The notes beneath the pieces were generated by a model, which was not told where the DNA came from, searched no databases, and was given only the letters and a program-made list of their open reading frames with translations. A program made the position numbers and the translations under genes. A DNA stretch of 64,000 bases, taken from contig NZ_JAAOIV010000001.1 of the NCBI RefSeq assembly GCF_011440275.1, positions 454,282 through 518,281 of the forward strand, given 5' to 3'. Source of the DNA: Metallococcus carri (GTDB taxonomy: Bacteria > Actinomycetota > Actinomycetes > Actinomycetales > Dermatophilaceae). Below, in pieces: positions 1 to 7,641 of the stretch (within the stretch, counting starts at the first letter, position 1; every line of letters starts with the position of its first letter).

Positions 1-604
1 CGATGTGCGCGCGGTAGTCGGGTTCGGTGATCACGCCGAGCCGCACCCAGGGCTGGGTGAGCAGCACGAGGTCCCCGCTCGGGGTGCGGTCCACGTCGGC
101 CGTATGCCGGTGGAACTCGCGCGCGATCTCCTCCCGCACCGCCCACTGCTGCTCCTTGACGTAGAGCGCGAAGCGTTCGCCGGTGAGCAGTCGGCTGGCT
201 GAAGCGACTGCGGCCGCGCGGACGGTGCGTTGGGGTTCGCCCGCGCCCTCACGGGCGAGGGCGGCCCGGCGGGTGCGCCAGTCGCCATACGTCCCGAGAC
301 CCTCGTCGGTGACGACCACGCGGACGCGACGACGAATCTCCTTGCGGTGCAACGCGATCCACGGCTTGATGCCGGGTGCGCCGACGGACAGATAGGTGAG
401 ATCCCCGGTCGGCCAGGCGGCCGCGCGCGGCTCGAACCGCAGCTCGACGTGGTCGGGCAACAACGCTCGGATGTCGTCTTCGGACACCGCGGTGCGGGCG
501 AGATCGTCGCCGACGGTCAGGGTCACGCTCTGCTGCGACCGCAGCCAGGCGGCGAGGTGGACCAGGTGGGTGCGGCTGCGGATCCCGGTGGTGAGGACCT
601 GCAT
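1..604 (-). CDS. Partial sialyltransferase-like glycosyltransferase (N-terminal 201 aa)
   Basis: An open frame on the minus strand starts with ATG directly after the TAG stop of the glycosyltransferase gene at 605 and runs without a stop off the left edge, so the C-terminus is missing. The visible 201 residues contain VVVTDEGLGTYGDW near residue 95-108; an acidic-D/E-G-x-G-x-Y motif of this kind is found in GT52/polysialyltransferase-like capsule enzymes. Other recognisable stretches are a Rossmann-like start (VLTTGIRSRTHLVHLAAWLR) and a later VLLTQPWVRLG strand. The gene sits downstream of a GT2 gene and close to a pseudaminic acid locus, which fits transfer of a nonulosonic acid. The family assignment is by motif resemblance only; the gene itself is well supported by the stop/start junction and clean codon use. 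Confidence 0.6.
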   Translation of the reverse strand, partial: MQVLTTGIRSRTHLVHLAAWLRSQQSVTLTVGDDLARTAVSEDDIRALLPDHVELRFEPRAAAWPTGDLTYLSVGAPGIKPWIALHRKEIRRRVRVVVTDEGLGTYGDWRTRRAALAREGAGEPQRTVRAAAVASASRLLTGERFALYVKEQQWAVREEIAREFHRHTADVDRTPSGDLVLLTQPWVRLGVITEPDYRAHI

Positions 605-1660
605 CTACAGCACCGGCGGCCGGCCGAGGCGGGTGAGTTCGGCGACCGTGCGCCAGCTGATCGGCCGGCGCGGGCCCGCCGGCTGGCGCAGTCCGTCCCT
701 GAAGCCGTTGAACCACACCTTGAGATCCTGCGGGTTGCGGCGGCCCCGCAGCACGGTGATGGCCGCCCAGTCGGCGAGATAGATCGGCACCAGCGGCGCC
801 GGCAGATTGCGGCGCGCGACCCAGACCCGGTTGCGCGCGGTGTAGGCGAGATAGCGCGGGTGGCGGTTGTCGGGCGTCGCCGGGTGGTTGACGACGATGC
901 TCGGCACGTACTGGATCAGCCAGCCCGCGTCGATCAGCCGCCAGGCCAGGTCGATGCCCTCGTGACCGAAGAAGAAGTCGTCCGGCCAGCCGCCTACCTG
1001 CTCGAAGGCGATCCGCCGCGACAGGTGAATGCCCTCAAGGAACCAGGTCGCCGGGCCGGCTTTGCCGCCGTTCTTGACGTTGAGCCGCGGGATCCAGCGA
1101 CGCGGCGTGGGTTTGCCGGTGGGGTCTTGCCCGCGCGGGCCGATCACCGCGTTGCGCGGATCCTGGTCCATCTCGGCGACCATCCGCGCCAGCGTGTCGG
1201 TGCGCGGGAGGGTGGCGTCGTCGTCGTAGAAGAACAGGTAGTCGCCGCGCGCTTCCTTCGCGCCGACATTGCGTCCACCCGGTATGCCGAGGTTGGTCGG
1301 CTGGTAGACCGTGCGCACCCAGTCGGGCAGGCCGGTGGGCTGCCAGCCATTGCCGACGACCACGATGTCGAGTTCGACGCCTTGCTGGGCGTGCACGGAG
1401 TTCAACGCCGTGGCCAGCACATCGAGGCGTTCGCCCATCGACAGCACCACCACCCCGACGGTGGGCTTGGGCTGTGCGGTGGGCCCTGGCTGGGCGGTCT
1501 GCTTCGGCTGGGCGGTTTGCTTCGGCTGGGTGGTCTGCTTCGGCTGGGCGGTTTGCTCCGGCTGGGCGGTTTGCTCCGGCTGGGCGGTCGCGCTCGGCCG
1601 GGCGGTTGGCGCCTGCTCGGGTGCGGGAGCCTGCTCGGAAGACGGCTTGCTGTCGGTCAC
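605..1660 (-). CDS. GT2 family glycosyltransferase with AQPKQT-repeat N-terminus
   Basis: A 351-residue protein. Residues 1-70 are a disordered Pro/Gln/Thr stretch built of six-residue AQPKQT/AQPEQT units, followed by a GT2 fold starting at VGVVVLSMGER, with the acidic FFYDDDAT metal/nucleotide motif, GGRNVGAKEARGD, and the acceptor-side motif GHEGIDLAWRLIDAGW. It probably transfers a sugar to a surface glycan in the cytoplasm. I chose GTG at 1660 because GGGGAGG lies about 9 bp upstream; an ATG at 1669 has the same box only 1 bp away. The stop is followed immediately by the ATG of the sialyltransferase-like fragment, so the two are co-transcribed. The donor sugar cannot be told from sequence. 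Confidence 0.85.
   Translation of the reverse strand: MTDSKPSSEQAPAPEQAPTARPSATAQPEQTAQPEQTAQPKQTTQPKQTAQPKQTAQPGPTAQPKPTVGVVVLSMGERLDVLATALNSVHAQQGVELDIVVVGNGWQPTGLPDWVRTVYQPTNLGIPGGRNVGAKEARGDYLFFYDDDATLPRTDTLARMVAEMDQDPRNAVIGPRGQDPTGKPTPRRWIPRLNVKNGGKAGPATWFLEGIHLSRRIAFEQVGGWPDDFFFGHEGIDLAWRLIDAGWLIQYVPSIVVNHPATPDNRHPRYLAYTARNRVWVARRNLPAPLVPIYLADWAAITVLRGRRNPQDLKVWFNGFRDGLRQPAGPRRPISWRTVAELTRLGRPPVL
1462..1600 (-). repeat. 18-bp tandem coding repeat in GT2 gene
   Basis: About seven 18-bp units (sense AQPKQT or AQPEQT, AQPGPT at the degenerate end) are repeated in frame at the N-terminus of the glycosyltransferase. Because 18 is a multiple of three, copy-number change would alter only linker length. 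Confidence 0.8.
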
Positions 1661-1691
1661 GCCCCACATCCTCCCCGAAACGCCATCACTC

Positions 1692-1890
1692 CGGCGCGTC
1701 GCGGTCAACCGTTGACGCCGACGCGCCGGTGCGACGCGATTCCCCGGCGCGTCGCAGTCACCCATTGACGCCGACGCGCCGGTGCGGCGCGATTCCCCGG
1801 CGCGTCGCGACCACCCATTGACGCCGACGCGCCGAAATGCGGCAATTCCTCGGCGCGTCGCGGTCAACCGTTGACGATGACGCGCCGGGG
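1692..1890. repeat. 53-bp tandem palindromic repeat, 4 units
   Basis: The word CGGCGCGTCGC recurs at 1692, 1745, 1798 and 1851, an exact 53-bp period. Each unit carries an imperfect hairpin: GGCGCGTCGCGGTCAAC pairs with GTTGACGCCGACGCGCC. The array fills the space between the divergent GT2 (minus) and Nudix (plus) genes. A related array with the same period is at 3540-3672. Role unknown; the hairpins could act in transcription termination or as a protein-binding array. Confidence 0.85.
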
Positions 1891-1912
1891 TGGGGGCCTA
1901 AGGTCGAGGATC

Positions 1913-2407
1913 GTGGAGACGCTTCGCCGGGCCGTGCGCGCCGTGATCCTGGACGAGGCCGACCGCATCCTGTTGGTGCAGTTCCGCTGGCCCGGCATGC
2001 CCTATCCAGGAGGGCTCTGGGCCTGCCCGGGCGGCGGCATCGAACCAGGTGAGAGCACCGAGGACGCGTTGCGCCGGGAGCTGCTGGAAGAAGTCGGCCT
2101 CGACGAACCGCCGGTCGCGGCGCTCCTGTGGCGCAAGACCTCGCGGTGGGACCTCGGGCTCGCCGAGACCCGGTATGACGGACAGGTGGACGACTACTTC
2201 CTGATCCGCGTGCCCCACTTCGAGCCTCGCCCCGCCATGACACCGGAGGAGCTGCGCGCCGAGAACGTCCACGGCATGCGCTGGTGGACCCGCGGTGAAA
2301 TCTCTTCCGGCACAGACGTTTTCGGCCCGCGGGCGCTAGCCGACCTGCTCGGTGGCGTGATCGCGAACGGAGCACCCGCCATACCGATCGAGATCGAGGG
2401 GTTCTGA
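1913..2407 (+). CDS. Nudix hydrolase
   Basis: A 164-residue Nudix-fold protein. The Nudix box G-x5-E-x7-REUxEExGU is complete at about residues 41-63 (GGIEPGEST followed by ALRRELLEEVGL), supplying the metal-binding glutamates for hydrolysis of a nucleoside diphosphate-linked substrate. The long WACPGGG lead-in and C-terminal WWTRGEI are typical of small housekeeping Nudix enzymes; the substrate is not predictable. An upstream in-frame ATG at 1871 lies inside the 53-bp repeat array, so the GTG at 1913 is preferred, although its ribosome site is weak. The methyltransferase gene follows 1 bp after the stop, suggesting a two-gene operon. Confidence 0.85.
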   Translation: METLRRAVRAVILDEADRILLVQFRWPGMPYPGGLWACPGGGIEPGESTEDALRRELLEEVGLDEPPVAALLWRKTSRWDLGLAETRYDGQVDDYFLIRVPHFEPRPAMTPEELRAENVHGMRWWTRGEISSGTDVFGPRALADLLGGVIANGAPAIPIEIEGF

Positions 2408-2408
2408 G

Positions 2409-3080
2409 GTGGCACTCACGCGGTGGGAGCAGACCGACCACAGCGGCTACGGCCGCACGTTCGGCGAACTGGTGGCGGCGGGCGAGGACGTCGAGGGCGA
2501 GGCGCGGCTCGCCGACGCGATGATCGCGCGCGGGTCGCGGGTGCTCGACGCGGGCTGCGGCATGGGCCGGGTCGGTGCGGCGCTGCAACGCCGAGGGCAC
2601 GACGTGCTCGGCGTTGACCTCGATGAGCAGCTGCTGGATCAGGCGCGCAACACCTATCCCGAGCTGGTCACGATGCTCGCGCGGTTGGACGATCTGACGC
2701 CCGAATCGCTTGCGGCACAAGGACATTCGACGACATACGACCTGGTCGTGTGCGTCGGCAATGTGATGATCCTGCTCGCACCCGACACCGAACGCGACGT
2801 GCTCGCCCGCTTGCGCGACCTGCTCGCCGACGACGGCCGCATGCTCGTCGGCTTCCACACCACGGGCAAACCGGCGAGTTCGCGCACCTACTCCGCCGAC
2901 GAGTTCGCCGCCGACGCCGAAGCCGTCGGGCTGGTCGTGGAGCAGCGTTTCGGCAGCTACGACCTCCTGCCGTATGACGGTTCAGGAGACTATGTCGTGC
3001 ACCTGCTAAAGCACGCGAATTCGCCTGAGCCGCAACGCAATTCGTGGGGCCTGCCGACGCGCTCCGCACCAGCGGACTGA
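2409..3080 (+). CDS. Class I SAM-dependent methyltransferase
   Basis: A 223-residue protein with the SAM-binding motif I VLDAGCGMGRVG at about residues 45-56, an acidic VDLDEQLL motif II after the next strand, and a YDLVVCVGNVM motif IV. It most resembles UbiE/Methyltransf-11-type small-molecule methyltransferases. GTG at 2409 begins right after the Nudix stop and has a GAGGGG ribosome site about 9 bp upstream within the Nudix gene, so translation is probably coupled. The substrate is unknown. The gene faces the 3' end of the phosphopantetheinyl transferase-like gene, with only 4 bp between the two stops. Confidence 0.88.
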   Translation: MALTRWEQTDHSGYGRTFGELVAAGEDVEGEARLADAMIARGSRVLDAGCGMGRVGAALQRRGHDVLGVDLDEQLLDQARNTYPELVTMLARLDDLTPESLAAQGHSTTYDLVVCVGNVMILLAPDTERDVLARLRDLLADDGRMLVGFHTTGKPASSRTYSADEFAADAEAVGLVVEQRFGSYDLLPYDGSGDYVVHLLKHANSPEPQRNSWGLPTRSAPAD

Positions 3081-3084
3081 TCGG

Positions 3085-3501
3085 TCAGTCGGCGCGAACG
3101 CCGAAGCACAGCTGAATGCCGTCAAACTCGACATGGCGTAGCACGACGCGCTCGGCGATGGCTGCCGGCACCTCGAGCGAGGGCCAGTGCAACCACGACA
3201 GCACCGGCAGGTCGAGCACCTTGGCCGCCGCCTCACACGCTGTCCACCGCGGCCAGACCACTGCGGGATCGTCCGAACGCGCACATCGGGCGAGGCGGGG
3301 TGACACCCGCTGGCTCGCCAGCTCCGCGTCGACCGCGAGGGTCAGACCGTCCGGGTTGGGCGGGGCCCACGCGACACCCCGACCGTCGCCGAGATAGGTG
3401 CGCACCGAATCCGGGTGGGTGTCACCGTTCACGCCCGGCCCGATGGTGAGCCAGCGCGGGTCGGCATACGAGGCGAGATAGGCCTCGAGATCGCTTCGCA
3501 C
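3085..3501 (-). CDS. Small 4'-phosphopantetheinyl transferase-like protein
   Basis: A 138-residue protein that keeps the two signature motifs of the Sfp/AcpS superfamily: a V-D-A-E motif in LTLAVDAELASQRVSP (equivalent to GxDxE, Mg2+ binding) and WTACEAAAKVL (equivalent to WxxxEAxxK). It would move phosphopantetheine from CoA to the serine of an acyl carrier protein. An ACP gene lies 2 kb upstream on the same strand, behind the ligase and ketoreductase genes, which supports the assignment. It is shorter than Sfp (about 220 aa), nearer to single-domain AcpS. GTG at 3501 was chosen because the upstream in-frame extension lies in palindromic repeats. Activity is inferred from motifs only. Confidence 0.6.
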   Translation of the reverse strand: MRSDLEAYLASYADPRWLTIGPGVNGDTHPDSVRTYLGDGRGVAWAPPNPDGLTLAVDAELASQRVSPRLARCARSDDPAVVWPRWTACEAAAKVLDLPVLSWLHWPSLEVPAAIAERVVLRHVEFDGIQLCFGVRAD

Positions 3502-3539
3502 CTGACCAGCATGCCGACCCGGGTCGAGGCCCTCGTCAC

Positions 3540-3672
3540 CGGGTGACCGCGACGCGCCGGGCTGACGCACTCCGTCGGCGCGTCCGCGTCAACCAGCGAC
3601 CGCGACACGCCCGGGTGACGCACTCCGTCGGCGCGTCCGCGTCAACCAGCGACCGCGACGCGCCGAGGTGAA
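3540..3672. repeat. 53-bp tandem palindromic repeat, about 2.5 units
   Basis: GACGCACTCCGTCGG recurs at 3564 and 3617, again a 53-bp period. The hairpin arms are GGCGCGTCCGCGTC and GCGACCGCGACGCGCC, close to those of the 1692-1890 array. It lies between the ketoreductase stop (3681) and the PPTase-like start (3501), splitting that gene from the ACP operon. Confidence 0.8.
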
Positions 3673-3680
3673 GTCTCGCG

Positions 3681-4427
3681 CTAAATCGAGCCGCCGCCGT
3701 CGACGACGATGACCTGGCCGTTCATGTTCGTGTCGTCGAAGAGCAGGCCGCGCACGATCGGCGCGATATTCGCCGGCGTGACGAGCCGGCCGGACGGCGT
3801 GCGCCGGCTGATCGTCGACAGCTGCTCGGTGCCGAGCACCGAGCTCATCTCCGAGGCGAAGAAGCCCGGCGCCACCGAGTTGACCAGGAAGCGCCCGTGC
3901 ATCTCGCGGGCCAGCGTGCGGGTCGCCGAGTCCAGGCCGCCCTTGGTCGCCGAATAGGCCACCAGACCCGAATAGCCCCGCTGCGCGCAGATCGAGGTGA
4001 CATTGACGATCCGGCCGCGGCCGACCTTCGACATCGCGTGCCGGATGAACTGGCGGGTCAGCACCAGCGGCGCGGTGAGATTGGTCTGGATGATCTGGGC
4101 GATGCGGTCCGGCGAGGTGTGCAGGTGCATCGAGTCCTGGCCGATCGCGGCGTTGTTGACCAGCGAGTCGATCGGGCCGAGCGCGTCGGCCGCAGCCTTG
4201 ATGAAGGCCTTGCCGCCGGCCTCGTCGTTGATGTCGAGGGAGTCGGCATACAGCCGCTCGGGGTGCTCGGAGCGCAACTGCTCGATCTCCGGGGTCAGCG
4301 ATCGCGAGAAGGTCGCGACCTTGGCACCTTGCGCGAGGGTGTCGCGGACGATCTGCAGGCCGAGGCCCTTGGTGCCGCCGGTGATGAGCACGCAGGACGC
4401 GGCGGGGATGACGGTGGGCTCAGACAT
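3681..4427 (-). CDS. SDR-family 3-oxoacyl-ACP reductase-like ketoreductase
   Basis: A 248-residue classical short-chain dehydrogenase. It shows the NAD(P) glycine motif TGGTKGLG near residue 17, NNAAIG at about residue 92, and a complete Ser-Tyr-Lys triad (VTSICAQRG, then VAYSATKGG). The C-terminal GQVIVVDGGGSI is typical of FabG-like enzymes. Its ATG overlaps the 3' end of the ligase gene by 8 bp, so it is translationally coupled to the ligase and ACP genes. The context suggests that it reduces an ACP-bound 3-oxoacyl group rather than a free sugar, although a role on a sugar nucleotide (PtmA-like) cannot be excluded. Confidence 0.85.
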   Translation of the reverse strand: MSEPTVIPAASCVLITGGTKGLGLQIVRDTLAQGAKVATFSRSLTPEIEQLRSEHPERLYADSLDINDEAGGKAFIKAAADALGPIDSLVNNAAIGQDSMHLHTSPDRIAQIIQTNLTAPLVLTRQFIRHAMSKVGRGRIVNVTSICAQRGYSGLVAYSATKGGLDSATRTLAREMHGRFLVNSVAPGFFASEMSSVLGTEQLSTISRRTPSGRLVTPANIAPIVRGLLFDDTNMNGQVIVVDGGGSI

Positions 4428-5628
4428 CGCTCTTCAGCGTCTCCTTCATCGGGATCTCGTCACGCACGCGGATCCGCCGCGGCACGGAGTAGTCGGGCAG
4501 CCGCTCGGCACACCAGGCCTGCAGTTCGGCATCGGTCGCAGTCGCTCCGGGAGCCAGAACCACTTCCGCCGCAACGACATTCCCGACCAGCGGCGCGCGG
4601 CGGCCCTTGACCGAGGCCCACGCCACGGCCGGGTGCGCGAGCAGCACGGCACGCACCTTCGACGCGGACGCCTTCGACCCGCCGACGTTGATCTCGTCCG
4701 AGGCGATCCGCCCGGTGATCAGCACGCGGTCGTCCACGATCTCGGCCCGGTCGCCGGTGCGGATGTCGCCGTCCATGCCCCGGGCGGCCTTGTCGGAGCG
4801 GATGACGAGTTCACCGTCGACAACGCTCAGCACGGGGCGTCCGGCCGTATGCCGATCCAGCCAGTTCGCGGGGAAACCCGCCCGGCCGTCGTGGACGGCG
4901 ATCGCGGCGCCGGCCTCGGACGAGGCGTAGATCCACGAGATGCGCGCCTGCGGGAAGGCCTCGCGCAGTTGGTCCAGCACGCCCTGATCGACGGGTTCGC
5001 CGCCGAGGGTGACCTGCTCGAAGGGGATCTGGGCGAGCACGTCGCCGGAGCGGAAGAGCGCCTGCCGCCAGAAGGTCGGCGTGCCGGACGCGGCGGTGAC
5101 CCCCGCCGCGAGCGCTCGCTCGGGCCAGCTGTCGAGCTCGCCCGGCTCGACAAAGAGCACGTCCTGGCCGGGCAGCTGCAGCGACATCGTGACGACCTGC
5201 CACCACGCGTAAGCGCCTGTGGCATAAGGACATAGCCACATCCGCGGGGGTTGCGGCGAGCTGATCGTGGTGAGCGACTCAAGCGTGTGCGCCACCTGCT
5301 TCGGGCGTCCGGTCGAGCCGCTGGTCAGCAGCCAGATGCGACCCGCGTCGGCCGGCCGTTCGGTGGTCGCCGGAGTGATGCCGTCGGCGCGCACCAGCGC
5401 GAGCCCGTCCGCGCGGAACTGCTCTGCCTGCTCGGCGTCGACCCGCCCTGCCGACGCGACGAGGGTCTCGCGCTCGGGTTGCGTCGCGTGCGCCCACACC
5501 GCGCGCGCCGCGTCCAGATGGGAGTCCACGAGGTATGCCGACGCCGCGGGCCAGTCCTCGAGCGCCAGCCCGGACCACGGGCCGTCATACCTCGAGGTGA
5601 CGATCCGGTTGGCCGCGCCGGCCGGCAT
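4420..5628 (-). CDS. AMP-dependent acyl ligase (ANL superfamily)
   Basis: A 402-residue adenylate-forming enzyme, shorter than a usual acyl-CoA synthetase (about 500 aa), with a reduced N-terminal region. Core motifs are present: LTSGSTGRPK (A3, ATP loop), IYASSEAGA (A5), DIRTGDRAEI (A7), GRIASDEINVGG (A8 hinge) and the terminal KETLKSDV with the A10 catalytic lysine. It should activate a carboxylic acid as acyl-AMP and, given the adjacent ACP, load it onto the ACP thiol. ATG at 5628 lies 5 bp after the ACP stop; a TTG at 5637 overlapping that stop is an alternative start. The acid cannot be predicted; the small size argues against a long-chain fatty acid. Confidence 0.85.
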   Translation of the reverse strand: MPAGAANRIVTSRYDGPWSGLALEDWPAASAYLVDSHLDAARAVWAHATQPERETLVASAGRVDAEQAEQFRADGLALVRADGITPATTERPADAGRIWLLTSGSTGRPKQVAHTLESLTTISSPQPPRMWLCPYATGAYAWWQVVTMSLQLPGQDVLFVEPGELDSWPERALAAGVTAASGTPTFWRQALFRSGDVLAQIPFEQVTLGGEPVDQGVLDQLREAFPQARISWIYASSEAGAAIAVHDGRAGFPANWLDRHTAGRPVLSVVDGELVIRSDKAARGMDGDIRTGDRAEIVDDRVLITGRIASDEINVGGSKASASKVRAVLLAHPAVAWASVKGRRAPLVGNVVAAEVVLAPGATATDAELQAWCAERLPDYSVPRRIRVRDEIPMKETLKSDV

Positions 5629-5633
5629 ACCGC

Positions 5634-5888
5634 TCAAGAAGCCTGCTGCAGCTGGTCGATGAAGGTGAGCACGTCGCCCACGGTCTCGATCGAGCGCAGG
5701 CCGGGGGCGTCGAAGTTGAGCTCGGTGTCGAGTTCGTCCTCCACCCGCAGCGCGAGCTCGGAGAAGTCCAGCGAGCGGAAGCCGATCTCGGACAGCTGCG
5801 CATCGTCGTTGGCGGGCAGTTCCTTGCCCTGCGCGGCGAGCACTTCGCCCATCATCTCGCGCACCTGATCGCGGCTCAGCGTGGTCAT
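5634..5888 (-). CDS. Acyl carrier protein
   Basis: An 84-residue acidic four-helix protein. The phosphopantetheine site is GFRSLDFSEL, where the serine of the (D/R)SL motif would be modified; in place of the usual Asp-Ser-Leu it has Arg-Ser-Leu. ATG at 5888 has GGAGG 4 bp upstream, and a TACACT -10-like box lies about 35-40 bp further upstream. It is the first gene of a minus-strand operon, ACP - ligase - ketoreductase, with the PPTase-like gene after a repeat. A single ACP with a dedicated ligase and reductase, lacking a ketosynthase, points to a tailoring module rather than fatty acid elongation. Confidence 0.88.
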   Translation of the reverse strand: MTTLSRDQVREMMGEVLAAQGKELPANDDAQLSEIGFRSLDFSELALRVEDELDTELNFDAPGLRSIETVGDVLTFIDQLQQAS

Positions 5889-6010
5889 CGATCCTCCGTC
5901 GTCGTCCGGCATTTCGCTCCGCGTCAGTGTAGGGGCGAAGCGCGCCGATCCCACATTCGTCGCGGGACTACGCTGGCGGGCGTTCCAGTCCCCGACCCTC
6001 GGAGGCCCTC

Positions 6011-6508
6011 GTGTTGCGCCCGGCGACCGACCAGGACAAGGAAATCGTGCGCGTCTGGCGCAACCACCCGGACGTGCGCGCGGTGTCCCTCACGCGGGAT
6101 GAGATCAGCCCACAGCAGCACGAGAACTACTGGAAGTCGTTGCGCGGCAACGAATCTCGCAAGGTGTTCATCTACGAGCGGGACGGCCGACCGGCCGGAG
6201 TCGTCACCTTCTTCGACATCGATCCGAGCGCGAAGCGGGCGATGTGGGGCTACTACCTCGACAACGACGGGCTGACCCGCACCGGCGAGTTGCTGCCTGC
6301 GTGGATCGAGATCCAGCGCCAGGCGGTGCGGTATGCCGACGACGAGCTCGGCCTGGACGTGCTTGAGGGCGAGGTGCTGGACGCCAACGCAGCGGTCCGG
6401 CGGATGAACAAGCGCAACGGTTTCGAAGAGGTCGCCACCGACCAGCGGGAGATCGACGGCGAGACGGTCACCGTCCACACCATCCGCCGCACGCGCCCGG
6501 ACCGGTGA
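6011..6508 (+). CDS. pseH: GNAT acetyltransferase, PseH-like (UDP-amino-sugar N-acyltransferase)
   Basis: A 165-residue GNAT protein starting LRPATDQDKEIVRVWRNHPD, which matches the start of PseH/RimJ-like sugar N-acetyltransferases, with the acyl-CoA loop region and the late RRMNKRNGFEEV motif (asparagine, then the GF beta strand). PseH acetylates the 4-amino group of UDP-4-amino-4,6-dideoxy-AltNAc, the third step of pseudaminic acid synthesis; PseB, PseC, PseG, PseI and a PseF candidate are all nearby. GTG at 6011 has GGAGG 5 bp upstream and a TACGCT -10-like box at 5969-5974. It is divergent from the ACP operon with a 122-bp gap, so the acyl donor might be an acyl-ACP instead of acetyl-CoA (inference). 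Confidence 0.75.
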   Translation: MLRPATDQDKEIVRVWRNHPDVRAVSLTRDEISPQQHENYWKSLRGNESRKVFIYERDGRPAGVVTFFDIDPSAKRAMWGYYLDNDGLTRTGELLPAWIEIQRQAVRYADDELGLDVLEGEVLDANAAVRRMNKRNGFEEVATDQREIDGETVTVHTIRRTRPDR

Positions 6509-6510
6509 GT

Positions 6511-6735
6511 GACGCTTCGCGAGGCACTAGCGACGCTTCGCGAGGAACTAGCGACCTTTCGCGAGGAACTAGCGACGCTTCGCGAGGAACTAGTGACCTT
6601 TCGCGAGGAACTAGTGGCGCTTCGCGAGGATTTACTGACGGTTCGCGAGGAACTACTGACGCTTCGCGATGAACTAGTGACGGTTCGCGAGGAACTAGTG
6701 ACGTTTCGCGAGGATTTACTGACGGTTCGCGAGGA
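6511..6735. repeat. 21-bp tandem array A (about 10.7 units) at 3' end of LysR gene
   Basis: Units of 21 bp follow the pattern GACGYTTCGCGAGGAACTAGT with a few variants (GACGG, GACCT; ATTTACT ends). The array starts 2 bp after the GNAT stop and overlaps the last codons of the LysR gene, whose TAA stop at 6716-6718 lies within a unit boundary. Read along the LysR sense strand the unit is CGAAACGTCAGTAA..CCTCG, the same polarity as in the other four arrays. Confidence 0.95.
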
Positions 6736-7558
6736 CGGTGAGAGCGGCCTGAACGCGCGCCTCCGTCTGGTCGCGGACATGGCCGAACCACTCGTAGGCC
6801 GGGTCACCGCGCAGCGCCAGCATCGCCACACCGGCCGGCACGGGGGTGCTGGCGAGACTCACCGCCACCCCGCGACCTGACTCCACCAGTCGCATCGGCG
6901 CGGCGGTGGAATCAGCCCGCAGCGGCGCAATGGTCGGAGCCGGACCGATCAGCTCACGCACCCGCGCCACCCAGGACGGCGCGAAATCGTCCCGTGGCAG
7001 ATAGTGCGGCAGGTCCACCGCGGCCAGGTCGACCGGCTCGGCGATCCCGGCCGAAGCCGGGACCGCGAGCGCCAGCGCCTCGCGCACCAACTCCACCCGC
7101 CGCAGCCCGCGCCCTTGGTCCAGCCGCCCGGCGAGCGCGAGGTCGACCGCGTGCGAGCGCAGCGCGTCCGCCTGGGCGGGCTCGGCCAGGCGGACCACCT
7201 CGATCGAGGGTACCGCGTCGGACAGGGCGTCGATCGCCCGCGCCGGCACGGCGAGCGAATCGTCGACGACCGCGATGCGCAGCGGCAGATCGCCCGTGGT
7301 GGCGGCCACCGCGAGCGCTCCCTCGCGCAGCGACCCCAACGCGGCCCGAGCGTGCGGCAGGAAGGCACGGCCGGCCGCCGTGAGCGTCATACCGTGTGGT
7401 TCACGGACGAACAGGTCGGCGCCGACGGCTCGCTCCAGGCGCCGAATCCGGGCCGACAGGGCCGGCTGGGAGACGAACAGAGCGCGCGCCGCAGCGGCCG
7501 TCGTGCCGGTCTCGTGCACGGTGACGAAGGTGCGCAGGACGTCGCTGTCGAACTCCAT
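6716..7558 (-). CDS. LysR-family transcriptional regulator
   Basis: A 280-residue LTTR. The N-terminal winged helix-turn-helix is at residues 1-60 (VLRTFVTVHETGTTAAAARAL then FVSQPALSARIRRLER), followed by the periplasmic-binding-like effector domain. ATG at 7558 is the conventional start; an extension to 7612 lacks homology. It is divergent from pseI, with 83 bp between starts, and may regulate it, as LTTRs often control the divergent gene. Its final codons (VLANRQ-stop) are provided by a 21-bp repeat unit, so the C-terminus has been remodelled by the array. The effector is unknown. Confidence 0.88.
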   Translation of the reverse strand: MEFDSDVLRTFVTVHETGTTAAAARALFVSQPALSARIRRLERAVGADLFVREPHGMTLTAAGRAFLPHARAALGSLREGALAVAATTGDLPLRIAVVDDSLAVPARAIDALSDAVPSIEVVRLAEPAQADALRSHAVDLALAGRLDQGRGLRRVELVREALALAVPASAGIAEPVDLAAVDLPHYLPRDDFAPSWVARVRELIGPAPTIAPLRADSTAAPMRLVESGRGVAVSLASTPVPAGVAMLALRGDPAYEWFGHVRDQTEARVQAALTVLANRQ

Positions 7559-7641
7559 GACCTGTCGGTATTCGTGCGGCGGATAGGCTGATCGGCGATG
7601 TCCCTTGGACAAACCCCCGCCGTGCGAAGAAGGCTACCCGT

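Noticed and set aside
230..1768. Long plus-strand open frame opposite the glycosyltransferase genes
   Set aside because: It is antisense to the partial sialyltransferase-like and GT2 genes, has no recognisable domain, and reads LGGLLRLGG repeats from the complement of the AQPKQT repeat.
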